Shown: positions 1-6,146 of the stretch, one piece after another
Position numbering within the stretch: position 1 is the first letter of the stretch
Layout of the letters: each line of letters begins with the position of its first letter
Assembly (NCBI GenBank): GCA_030648675.1
Contig: JAUSGV010000093.1
Span: 1-9,874, forward strand
Length of the DNA: 9,874 nucleotides
Source of the DNA: Dehalococcoidales bacterium
Lineage (GTDB): Bacteria > Chloroflexota > Dehalococcoidia > Dehalococcoidales > UBA2162
Direction: 5' to 3'
The notes under the pieces: generated by a model
Told to the model about the DNA's origin: nothing
The model's database searches: none
What the model saw: the letters and a program-made list of their open reading frames with translations, nothing else
Position numbers and translations under genes: made by a program

Positions 1-112
1 TTTTATGCAGCAGATGAAAGCTGATCCCGTGACTGGTGGCGGCAACATACATCTTGACCGGGATGGTCACCATACCGAAGCTGATGGCTCCTTTCCAGAA
101 TGCTTTGGCCAT
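1..112 (-). CDS. ku: Ku protein, N-terminal fragment (non-homologous end joining)
   Basis: Bacterial Ku is a homodimeric ring that binds double-strand DNA ends and recruits ligase LigD in non-homologous end joining. Only the first 37 codons lie in the window; the gene continues past position 1. The reverse strand reads MAKAFWKGAISFGMV, then TIPVKMYVAATSHGISFH, then LLHK. This is the start of bacterial Ku, whose family opening is W-x-G-x-I-S-F-G-L-V-x-I/V-P-V-K-x-Y, followed by S/F-H-x-L-H. The ATG (complement of 110-112) follows a strong Shine-Dalgarno sequence, AAGGAGGTG, 5 nt upstream. No ligase gene is visible, since the rest of the locus lies to the left. Identity is confident from the motif; completeness cannot be judged. 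Confidence 0.9.
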   Translation of the reverse strand, partial: MAKAFWKGAISFGMVTIPVKMYVAATSHGISFHLLHK

Positions 113-136
113 TTCCCACCTCCTTATTTCATTATA
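113..136 (-). promoter_or_regulatory. ku promoter -10 box and SD, very short leader
   Basis: On the minus strand a perfect TATAAT lies at 131-136, followed after 7 nt by AAGGAGGTG (116-124) and the Ku ATG at 112. The expected transcription start near 124-125 would give a leader of only about 12 nt, beginning at the SD itself. A -35 box is not clear: TTGGCA at 157-162 is 20 bp away, which is long. The AT-rich tract at about 160-245 lies just upstream and could act as an UP-like element, which is inference. Confidence 0.5.
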
Positions 137-315
137 TGTTAGGGAAAATATTTTCGTGCCAAATGTTATGAAAATGTATGATTTCTTTCCCGGTTTAATA
201 TAAACTTTTAAATATCAGGTTCTAAAAAAATCTGTGCTCGAAATATTTGCGGCATGAAATTGGTATGAGGTTGTCTTGGATCGGTACAGTTTTCACGGTT
301 GGCGGGGCAGGATGA

Positions 316-354
316 AGCTAAATGTAGCTGACGTCGGCGAAGGGCAGCAGCCCT
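316..354. repeat. Two tandem perfect 5-bp hairpins
   Basis: AGCTA-AATG-TAGCT (316-329) and AGGGC-AGCA-GCCCT (341-354) are two perfect 5-bp inverted repeats, each with a 4-nt loop, separated by 11 nt. Neither is followed by a T tract on either strand, so they do not look like intrinsic terminators. They could belong to a small structured RNA or simply be chance. The inverted repeats are seen directly; any function is unknown. Confidence 0.35.
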
Positions 355-588
355 GACAGCATTCGTTTCTAGAGAGCGATTTCACCGGATAACCCTGTCA
401 CCAGGATCCAGGCAAATAGAAGAACGGCCGGATACTAGGCGGGATTCAGCCGGATATGATGGAATAGGAACGTCTGATCCAATTCGTACGGCCCATAACC
501 TAATTATGAATTCAAAACGGGGAAATTGGAAACAGGTTAGGCGAAGTGCGAGTAAACGGAGTTATAGGAAGTGACCGCGGTGTGATTA

Positions 589-1515
589 CTATAACGGCTG
601 TCCGCAGTGCGGGCAAAATCGGTCGGTATCCTGTACCGGTTTTCCGCAATAGCGGCAGAACTTGCTTTTACCTTGCGCTTTTCGCGCTTCGCGCTCTGCC
701 TGACGCCGCTGTGAGCGCGAACCTCCGCGTTGCGGCTTTGATCTGAATTGCGGCAGGAAGAACAATACTGCACCGAGCACAATAATTGCCCCGATAACGA
801 TCAGGATCAGGGTCCCGTTAGACGAAGCTCCGCTGCCTGATGCCCCTTGAGAAGGGTTCGCATCCTGCTTTGTGTAAGTGATGTTATAAAGTAAAGGCTG
901 ATCCGGAGTTACGGTAGGGTTGTTGTAGATATGTACCTTAAACCCTTCCTGATCTGATCCGACAGTTCCCTCGGGCGATACGTTAAAGTTTGTTGAGCGT
1001 CTGGGTTCCTGTATGATTACTCTCATATTGGAGATAGGATAAACTGTGCGAAAATCAAAGGGGATAAACCGGTCCGGTTCTCCGCGAGCAGGCATATAAT
1101 ATTCGACGACGAAATAATTCGTCCGGGGAATAAAGCTTACCTCTTTCCACCCCGTTATGTTCGACGTTCCGCTTGTGTTAAGTGAATCTCCAACAGTGTA
1201 CTGGCTTCTGGGCCCGGAGCCGGCAGAATACATTTCTGCGTCGCTCGGTACCAGAAAGGTTATTTTCGATAGGTTGTTAGAGACAATCTCCCCTTCGTAC
1301 ATTACCAGGACGGAAGGAAAACCAAACTGAAGCGGATCGTCATATTCCGGGTTAACGCTCAGAACGGTATTTTTTAACGTTATCGATGGCTGATCCTGAG
1401 CAAAAACCTGCGGAATAGCAGCGAAAAATAAAGCGAAGGCGGCTATTAGCGCGAAAAACAGAGTTTGGATCCTATGCAAAAAGCTTACATTATTGGTTTT
1501 TCCGAACATCAACAT
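589..1515 (-). CDS. Membrane-anchored protein with C-terminal zinc ribbon
   Basis: Unrecognised protein of 308 aa (306 if it starts at Met3). Residues 12-39 are a hydrophobic signal peptide ending in VFA before Gln40. Residues 40-230 form a presumably extracytoplasmic, beta-rich region rich in Ser, Thr and Asn. A Gly/Ser-rich linker follows, then one membrane helix (about 235-255). After it come a very basic stretch (259-285) and a zinc ribbon with Cys287, Cys290, Cys301 and Cys304 (C-x2-C-x10-C-x2-C). The topology puts the ribbon in the cytoplasm. It lies 50 nt downstream of ychF on the same strand but has its own promoter-like sequence. No SD precedes Met1 (1515) or Met3 (1509); promoter spacing favours leaderless initiation at Met3. 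Function is unknown. The extracytoplasmic part might sense or bind something, which is inference only. Confidence 0.85.
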   Translation of the reverse strand: MLMFGKTNNVSFLHRIQTLFFALIAAFALFFAAIPQVFAQDQPSITLKNTVLSVNPEYDDPLQFGFPSVLVMYEGEIVSNNLSKITFLVPSDAEMYSAGSGPRSQYTVGDSLNTSGTSNITGWKEVSFIPRTNYFVVEYYMPARGEPDRFIPFDFRTVYPISNMRVIIQEPRRSTNFNVSPEGTVGSDQEGFKVHIYNNPTVTPDQPLLYNITYTKQDANPSQGASGSGASSNGTLILIVIGAIIVLGAVLFFLPQFRSKPQRGGSRSQRRQAEREARKAQGKSKFCRYCGKPVQDTDRFCPHCGQPL

Positions 1516-1544
1516 ATTTTACGGTAACCAGAACAGCGATTCAA
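1516..1544 (-). promoter_or_regulatory. Promoter of the zinc-ribbon gene, leaderless geometry
   Basis: On the minus strand TTGAAT (1539-1544) and TAAAAT (1516-1521) are separated by exactly 17 bp, a good sigma-70 arrangement. The -10 box abuts the first ATG (1513-1515). A second in-frame ATG (1507-1509) starts 6 nt after the box, where transcription should begin. No SD is present. This predicts a leaderless transcript starting at Met3. The box positions are seen; use of the promoter is inferred. Confidence 0.5.
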
Positions 1545-1565
1545 GTCTAACACTAAAACTGGTTG

Positions 1566-2645
1566 CTATCCCTTATTGAAGAGTACCTGCACGATATCGC
1601 CGTCCTGGACGACATATTCCCGGCTTTCGACCCGTTTACGGCCGGCCTTGGCGACAGCCGCTTCACTTCCCAGCGAAATAAGGTCGTCGTAAGTAATCGT
1701 CTCCATGCGGATGAACCCTTTTTCCAAATCCGTATGAATCTTACCGGCGGCTGCCGGAGCTTTATCGCCGCGCCGGCATGTCCAAGCACGCACTTCGTCT
1801 TCGCCCACAGTGAAAAAAGTGATCAAATCGAGTTTGCGGTAAGCGGCATAAACGAGCCTTTCCATTGAAGAGTGTTCCAACCCCAACTCTTTCAGGAATT
1901 CCTTTTGTTCCTCAGGTTCGAGATCGGCGATATCGGCCTCATCCTTGCCGCGAACAACTACCATTTCGGTAGGCTCGGATTCTGCCATGAGCTTCAGGGC
2001 AGCGACATGAACGTTGCCAGCGTCCTCCGGGTTCTTGATATTGCCAACGTACAGTACCGGTTTTAATGAGACCAGATTGCAGTCATAAACGCTGGCTAAT
2101 TCCGCGGCGGTCAGGTTTTGGCGGCGCGCCGGGATCCCTTGTTTTATGGCGTTGAGGACTTTCTCGCACGCGGCCGCGTCTCGGGCTGCATCTTTGTCTC
2201 CCATTCGCAGCTTTTTTGCCAACCGGTTGACCTTGTTTTCGAGTGTAGCGGCATCGGCAACCATCAATTCCAGGTCTACGGTCTCGACATCGCGTTTGGG
2301 GTCGATCGTATCGTATTCGAAGGGAATGTTGCCGTCTTCGAAGCAGCGTACCACGTGGATAAGCGCATCCACGTTCTTGATTTGTCCGAGAAGTCGAAAT
2401 CCCTTGCCGTCCGACTGACCGCGGGTCGAAAGACCGGGTATATCAACGACTTCAATAGTTGTCGGTACCAGTTTACGAGGGTGATACATCGCTTCCAGTT
2501 TGTCTAGACGGGAGTCGGGTACCTTGATGATCATGCGGTTCATGTCGGATGGATTTGAACTCAAAACCCGAGACGATGTTATCGCTTTGAAGATGACCGT
2601 CTTACCGCATGAAGCGATACCGATCAACCCACAACTTAACGCCAT
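1566..2645 (-). CDS. ychF: YchF/OLA1-family P-loop ATPase
   Basis: Cytosolic, ribosome-associated nucleotidase of the Obg/YchF family. Members prefer ATP and are linked to translation and the oxidative stress response. The protein is 359 aa, close to E. coli YchF (363 aa). The P-loop is G9-IASC-GKT16, the Walker B/G3 motif is D68-I-P-G71, and the family sequence HVVRCFED is at 97-104. Helical residues 125-190 fit the coiled-coil insertion. The C-terminal TGS/DUF933 domain (about 275-358) shows FFTVGEDEVRAW, KIHTDLEKGFIR and YVVQDGDIV, all diagnostic. Oddities are P-loop Ser12-Cys13 in place of the usual Asn-Val, and NIKN (202-205) where NVNE/NLSE is expected for base recognition. The ATG is preceded by AAAGGT 6 nt upstream. 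It is transcribed divergently from yajQ. Confidence 0.93.
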   Translation of the reverse strand: MALSCGLIGIASCGKTVIFKAITSSRVLSSNPSDMNRMIIKVPDSRLDKLEAMYHPRKLVPTTIEVVDIPGLSTRGQSDGKGFRLLGQIKNVDALIHVVRCFEDGNIPFEYDTIDPKRDVETVDLELMVADAATLENKVNRLAKKLRMGDKDAARDAAACEKVLNAIKQGIPARRQNLTAAELASVYDCNLVSLKPVLYVGNIKNPEDAGNVHVAALKLMAESEPTEMVVVRGKDEADIADLEPEEQKEFLKELGLEHSSMERLVYAAYRKLDLITFFTVGEDEVRAWTCRRGDKAPAAAGKIHTDLEKGFIRMETITYDDLISLGSEAAVAKAGRKRVESREYVVQDGDIVQVLFNKG

Positions 2646-2709
2646 AATGTTACCTTTGCTTAATAGTATTCGCGGTGACTGAACTGTTCTACGTTTTATC
2701 GGATTTCCG

Positions 2710-2725
2710 AACGAAGCAGTTCGTT
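2710..2725. repeat. Inverted repeat in the ychF leader
   Basis: AACGAA-GCAG-TTCGTT is a perfect 6-bp inverted repeat with a 4-nt loop, lying about 65-80 nt upstream of the ychF ATG and downstream of its predicted transcription start. It could be a small leader hairpin or an operator half-site pair. It lacks a T tract, so it is not a terminator. Chance occurrence is possible. Confidence 0.35.
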
Positions 2726-2751
2726 GCAGTGTGTATTTTGGATAACACCCA

Positions 2752-2780
2752 ATTATATGGCAACTCGGGTACGGTCACAA
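2752..2780 (-). promoter_or_regulatory. ychF promoter
   Basis: Reading the minus strand, TTGTGA (2775-2780) is followed by a 17-bp spacer and a perfect TATAAT (2752-2757). Transcription is expected to start near 2745, giving a leader of about 100 nt before the ychF ATG at 2645. Confidence 0.65.
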
Positions 2781-2804
2781 GTGTAGCGTTGAGGAAAAGA
2801 GTTT

Positions 2805-2833
2805 TTGACATTAGTACCTCGTGAATATAATAT
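2805..2833 (+). promoter_or_regulatory. yajQ promoter, consensus -35
   Basis: A perfect TTGACA (2805-2810) precedes TATAAT (2826-2831, 15-bp spacer) and the overlapping TAATAT (2828-2833, 17-bp spacer). Transcription should begin around 2838-2840, leaving a leader of about 18 nt with the SD GGGAGG. This shows that the in-frame TTG at 2805 is part of the -35 box and not a start codon. Confidence 0.75.
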
Positions 2834-2844
2834 TGAGGGGGCAA

Positions 2845-2850
2845 GGGAGG
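2845..2850 (+). promoter_or_regulatory. SD that fixes the yajQ start
   Basis: GGGAGG ends 5 nt before the ATG at 2856. It decides in favour of that ATG over upstream in-frame TTG/GTG codons. Confidence 0.75.
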
Positions 2851-2855
2851 AAGAG

Positions 2856-3347
2856 ATGCCATCGCTCGACATTGTGAGTAAAGTAGACATGCAGGCACTC
2901 GATAATGCTGTCAATAATACCAAACGGCAAATTGCGACGCGATTCGACTTCAAGAACGTCGTTTCCGAAATTATTCTGGATAAGAAAAAGAAGGCTATCA
3001 ATGTTACTACTGGAGATGATTGGAAGGCGAAAGAGATCATCAGCATCCTGACCGGACAGTGCGTCCGGCTTCACGTTAATCCGAAGTCTCTCGATGTTAA
3101 GCCGATAGAAATGGCTGCGCATGGGACGGTAAAGGTGGATGTCCTGATCAAAGAAGGAATCTCAAAAGAGACCTGCCAGAAAATGGTTAAATTCATCAAA
3201 GGCCTCAACATGAAGGTGCAACCGACAATCCAGGAGGAGCAGGTTAGAATCACCGGGAAGCAGATCGATGACCTTCGTGAGGTGATGCAAAAGCTTACCG
3301 AGCAGGATTTCGGCGTTCCTTTACAGTTTGTAAACATGAAAAGTTGA
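2856..3347 (+). CDS. yajQ: YajQ family nucleotide-binding protein (DUF520)
   Basis: Small cytosolic protein of the YajQ/DUF520 family (PF04461). Members have two ferredoxin-like folds, and some, such as the Xanthomonas homologue, bind cyclic di-GMP and act with a transcription factor. The product from ATG 2856 is 163 aa, the same length as E. coli YajQ. It opens with MPSLDIVSKVDMQ (E. coli MPSFDIVSEVDLQ). Other family blocks are RFDFKNV (about 29-35), SLDVKPIE (about 78-85), IKEGISKETCQKMVKFIK (about 98-115), KVQPTIQEEQVRITGK (about 120-135) and DDLREVM. A longer reading from TTG 2805 would overlap the -35 box and is rejected. The cyclotransferase gene starts 18 nt after the stop, so the two are probably co-transcribed. 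Whether this protein binds a dinucleotide cannot be told from sequence. Confidence 0.95.
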   Translation: MPSLDIVSKVDMQALDNAVNNTKRQIATRFDFKNVVSEIILDKKKKAINVTTGDDWKAKEIISILTGQCVRLHVNPKSLDVKPIEMAAHGTVKVDVLIKEGISKETCQKMVKFIKGLNMKVQPTIQEEQVRITGKQIDDLREVMQKLTEQDFGVPLQFVNMKS

Positions 3348-3365
3348 CCAACCCTTCAAGGCAGG

Positions 3366-4232
3366 ATGCAGTCTTTTATCAGGTCGTTCTTGATTATCCT
3401 GATGTTGGCGGTACAAACCGCCGGTTTTGGCTGCGGTTCGAAGCCCCAAAATGCAAGCGAAAATACAAGTGCAGCAAGCACTCCCCAGGCCGAAACTTCA
3501 AACCAAAGCGAAACGCTTCCTCCTCTCCCGTCGGTTCAGCAGTATTCCTACCAGATTGTTAACACCTACCCGCATGATACTGGCGCTTTTACCGAAGGGC
3601 TTGTGCTCGATGGCGGAGTTTTGTACGAAAGTACGGGGTTAAAGGGACAGTCGTCTCTGCGGAAAGTCGACCTGGAAACCGGTAAAGTCTTGCAAATACG
3701 TCCCCTTGGTGCAGATTATTTTGGCGAAGGCATCACCATGTTCGGCAATACAATCATACAATTGACGTGGCAAGACCACAAAGGGTTTGTTTACGACAAA
3801 AGCACTTTTGAGTTGCGCCGTGAATTTAATATCGATACCGAGGGTTGGGGAATTACCACGAACGGCAAACATTTGATAATGAGCGACGGTACTTCAACGC
3901 TGCACATTTTGGACCCGGAAACATTTGAAAATATCGGCGATATCAGCGTTCAGGACAATGGAGGGCCGGTAAACAATTTGAATGAACTCGAATATGTCGG
4001 TGGATTGATATACGCGAACGTATGGAATTCCGACAATATAGCCATTATCGACCCGGGAAGCGGCCGGGTCAATGGCTGGGTAAACCTGAAAGGTTTACTG
4101 CCGGCGCAATCCGACGGCAAACCGGTAGACGTCTTGAACGGCATTGCCTACGATGCCCAAAAGGGACGCCTTTTCGTAACGGGAAAATACTGGCCGTCGC
4201 TGTTCGAGATCAAACTCGTTAGACAGCAATAG
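3366..4232 (+). CDS. Glutaminyl-peptide cyclotransferase, exported
   Basis: Converts N-terminal glutamine of peptides or proteins into pyroglutamate, releasing ammonia. It belongs to the plant/bacterial beta-propeller type (glutamine cyclotransferase, PF05096). The protein is 288 aa. An N-terminal hydrophobic segment (4-19) is followed by Cys23 in AGFGC, a poor lipobox, so it may be a lipoprotein or simply secreted or anchored. Residues 25-57 form a Ser/Thr/Gln/Pro-rich linker. The catalytic domain shows PHDTGAFTEGL (69-79; usually FTQGL), YESTGLKGQSSLRKVDL (87-103), YFGEGIT (118-124), LTW (133-135), EGWG (159-162), MSDGT (172-176), LNELEY (205-210), ANVW (217-220), VLNGIAY (256-262) and GKYWPSLFEI (273-282), all typical blades. 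AAGG lies 4 nt before the ATG. It follows yajQ by 18 nt. The substrate is unknown. Confidence 0.92.
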   Translation: MQSFIRSFLIILMLAVQTAGFGCGSKPQNASENTSAASTPQAETSNQSETLPPLPSVQQYSYQIVNTYPHDTGAFTEGLVLDGGVLYESTGLKGQSSLRKVDLETGKVLQIRPLGADYFGEGITMFGNTIIQLTWQDHKGFVYDKSTFELRREFNIDTEGWGITTNGKHLIMSDGTSTLHILDPETFENIGDISVQDNGGPVNNLNELEYVGGLIYANVWNSDNIAIIDPGSGRVNGWVNLKGLLPAQSDGKPVDVLNGIAYDAQKGRLFVTGKYWPSLFEIKLVRQQ

Positions 4233-4266
4233 CAACTCTGTCGTTACTTTTAATTTGTCGTTGCCC

Positions 4267-4278
4267 TATAATAGTTTT
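4267..4278 (+). promoter_or_regulatory. -10 box exactly 6 nt before DUF1614 ATG (leaderless candidate)
   Basis: A perfect TATAAT (4267-4272) is followed by 6 nt and the ATG at 4279, the position where transcription would normally start. There is no SD. The -35 region is weak: TTACTT at 4244-4249 with a 17-bp spacer. The same -10/6 nt/ATG geometry occurs at the zinc-ribbon gene on the other strand. Confidence 0.45.
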
Positions 4279-4926
4279 ATGGGTTGCCTGACGCTTTTGC
4301 TGCCGATCCTGATCATCTTACCGATTCTAATCTTCCTTATCCTTTTAAACGTAATAACGATTTCCTACAACGAATTGGGGTTGTCCCAGACTTCGGCAAT
4401 TGTACTCCTGATCGCGACGCTTGTGGGGAGTATGATAAACATACCGATTTCCCGGCGTCAGGTAGTATACGAGGAGCCGCAGACATTCCTGTCCCGTTTC
4501 TTCTTTTATCTGCCGCCCAAGGTTGCCACGCAAACGGTTGCCATAAACGTCGGCGGTGCTCTCATTCCGGCACTATTTGCCCTATATCTATTACCGAGGG
4601 CACCAATATTGGAAACACTGGCAGCAACGGCGGTAATAATTCTGGTGAGTCGGTTGCTCTCCTATCCCGTTGCCGGAATGGGGATAGTAATGCCTGCATT
4701 TATACCGCCGCTTGCCTCTGCGGGATTGGCACTGCTGCTCGCGCGTACCCATCCAGCCCCGGTGGCTTACATTTCCGGGACTCTGGGGACTCTTATCGGC
4801 GCCGATCTGCTTAACTGGAACAAGGTAAAGCGTCTCGGCCCTCATATGATAAGTATCGGCGGGGCTGGGGTTTTCGACGGAGTATTTCTCGCCGGAACAA
4901 TCGCCGTGCTGATAACCGCCTTATAA
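4279..4926 (+). CDS. DUF1614 family integral membrane protein
   Basis: Polytopic membrane protein of the DUF1614 family (PF07758), whose function is unknown. From ATG 4279 it is 215 aa with about seven hydrophobic segments: 3-27, 37-58, 87-104, 112-131, 137-156, 159-178 and 196-215. Family-type motifs are SMINIPI (51-57) after the second segment, GTLIGADLLN (170-179) and ISIGGAGVFDGVFLAG (191-206) near the C-terminus. A TTG at 4255 would extend the protein by 8 residues, but it has no SD and that stretch contains the TATAAT box, so I chose the ATG. The protein begins almost directly with the first helix. It sits 46 nt after the cyclotransferase gene and 39 nt before the peptidase gene, all on one strand. 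The sequence gives no clue to a substrate. Confidence 0.85.
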   Translation: MGCLTLLLPILIILPILIFLILLNVITISYNELGLSQTSAIVLLIATLVGSMINIPISRRQVVYEEPQTFLSRFFFYLPPKVATQTVAINVGGALIPALFALYLLPRAPILETLAATAVIILVSRLLSYPVAGMGIVMPAFIPPLASAGLALLLARTHPAPVAYISGTLGTLIGADLLNWNKVKRLGPHMISIGGAGVFDGVFLAGTIAVLITAL

Positions 4927-4965
4927 TTCACGGCGTAATGCAGCGTTTGATGCCAGGGGTGGGAA

Positions 4966-6111
4966 GTGAAAAGTTGGATGAAGAATAGGATTACTCTCTG
5001 GGGAATATTACTTTGCTTACTGGCTGGTTTGACCGGTTCGGGACCGGCACTGGCTCATCCGATTGCAACCGGCATTATTACCCGTGAGCAGCCGCAAAAT
5101 GCGATTTCCATTCAGAGTTCTACGGCGGCAGTCGATTTCCCGTCTAAGTTAACTTTCAACCTCGTGGTGAACGACGACGTCAATATTACCGACATCCGCT
5201 TGCGATTCACTGTCGACCGTGATTATTTTACCAGTGTTTTCAGTGAATCCTTTGTTGAATTCAGTCCATCGACATCCGTTCAAACCAGTTGGGTTATGGA
5301 TATGCAAAAGACCGGAGGTCTTCCACCGGGGTCGGCGCTTAATTTCTGGTGGGCGGTAAAAGATGCGAGCGGCCGCAGTTTTGAAAGTACGCCCCAGAAG
5401 GTCGAATTCGCCGATAATCGCTTCCAGTGGCGGAACATAAAGCAAAACAATATTACCCTGTACTGGTACAACGGAAGCGATGCTTTCGCCAATCAACTGT
5501 TGACTACGGCACAACAAGCGTTGGTGCGGCTAGAAAGTAATACTGGAGCGACGCTGCTAAGACCTATCAGGATTTACATTTACGCCGACTCTCAGGATTT
5601 GAAAGGGTCGATGATCTTTCCCGCGGAGTGGACCGGAGGAGTAGCTTTTACTGAATACGCTATTATCGCTATCGGAATCGCTCCGTCAAATCTTGCCTGG
5701 GGTGAAAATGCTATCGCTCACGAACTGACTCATCTGGCTGTGCATCAGATGACGTCGAATCCTTATAACGAATTGCCGGTTTGGTTGGATGAAGGCCTGG
5801 CAGTCTACAATGAAGGGCAACCCGATCCGGGAATGATTAGTGCCCTGAGTAAGGCGATATCCAGCAAGACTTTGGTTTCAATTCGTAGTTTAAGTAGTCC
5901 ATTTTCAGCCTATACCGACGCAGCGTCAACTTCTTACGGGGAAAGTTATAGTGTGGTGAATTACCTGATTACAACATACGGGCAGCATAAAATGCTTGCC
6001 TTACTAAGTACTTTCCAACAGGGCAGCGCTTACGATGATGCCTTTAAAAAGGTTTACGGTTTTGATATGGACCAATTGTATGCGTTATGGAAACAAAAGA
6101 TAGGTGCCTAG
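4966..6111 (+). CDS. Secreted zinc metallopeptidase, MA family (HExxH)
   Basis: Predicted exported zinc endopeptidase or hydrolase of the gluzincin-like MA clan (peptidase_MA_2 type). The protein is 381 aa with a signal peptide (1-30: basic start, hydrophobic core 10-21, ALA before His31). Residues 40-150 form a beta-rich Ig-like domain with a WWAVKDASG block (128-136). The catalytic domain occupies about 160-381. The zinc site H252-E-L-T-H256 is followed 20 residues later by W273-L-D-E276-G, where Glu276 is the likely third ligand. The C-terminus (320-381) has SYGESYSVVNYLITTYG and a helical end typical of the family. The start is GTG 4966, 5 nt after AGGGGT; ATG 4978 is an alternative that would shorten the signal peptide by four residues. 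The substrate is unknown. It lies between a DUF1614 gene and a peptide-binding lipoprotein gene, which suggests extracytoplasmic protein or peptide turnover. Confidence 0.88.
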   Translation: MKSWMKNRITLWGILLCLLAGLTGSGPALAHPIATGIITREQPQNAISIQSSTAAVDFPSKLTFNLVVNDDVNITDIRLRFTVDRDYFTSVFSESFVEFSPSTSVQTSWVMDMQKTGGLPPGSALNFWWAVKDASGRSFESTPQKVEFADNRFQWRNIKQNNITLYWYNGSDAFANQLLTTAQQALVRLESNTGATLLRPIRIYIYADSQDLKGSMIFPAEWTGGVAFTEYAIIAIGIAPSNLAWGENAIAHELTHLAVHQMTSNPYNELPVWLDEGLAVYNEGQPDPGMISALSKAISSKTLVSIRSLSSPFSAYTDAASTSYGESYSVVNYLITTYGQHKMLALLSTFQQGSAYDDAFKKVYGFDMDQLYALWKQKIGA

Positions 6112-6146
6112 CAGCGGGCTATTAATAAGGTGAGTGAAAACAGACA

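Larger units (their letters stand above)
113..588. other. Gene-free spacer between ku and the zinc-ribbon gene
   Basis: About 476 bases without a convincing gene. It lies upstream of ku and downstream of the zinc-ribbon gene, both on the minus strand. It holds the ku promoter, an AT-rich part (about 160-245), two adjacent small perfect hairpins (316-329 and 341-354), three copies of CCGGATA (385-391, 428-434, 450-456) and another small inverted repeat, CATAA-CCTAA-TTATG (494-508). No reading frame longer than about 60 codons is confined to it. I see no tRNA-like fold and no classical terminator with a T tract. Confidence 0.6.
2646..2855. promoter_or_regulatory. Divergent promoter region between ychF and yajQ
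   Basis: This 210-bp region holds two back-to-back sigma-70 promoters whose -35 boxes are 24 bp apart, so regulation or supercoiling could couple them. The ychF side has a leader of about 100 nt containing a small hairpin (2710-2725); the yajQ side has a leader of about 18 nt. Confidence 0.7.

Noticed and set aside
157..162. TTGGCA as -35 box (or TGGCAC as part of a sigma-54 site) for ku
   Set aside because: The spacer to TATAAT is 20 bp, and no TTGC element follows at the sigma-54 distance.
2118..2507. Plus-strand frame of 129 codons opposite ychF
   Set aside because: Antisense shadow of a well-conserved ATPase gene, with no start signals and no recognisable product.
2805..2855. Longer yajQ starting at TTG 2805
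   Set aside because: The TTG is part of a perfect TTGACA -35 box, and the ATG at 2856 has a good SD and matches the family N-terminus.
4284..4814. Plus-strand frame of 176 codons overlapping the DUF1614 gene
   Set aside because: A +2 shadow with low hydrophobicity and no family features, whereas the DUF1614 frame has membrane helices and conserved motifs.
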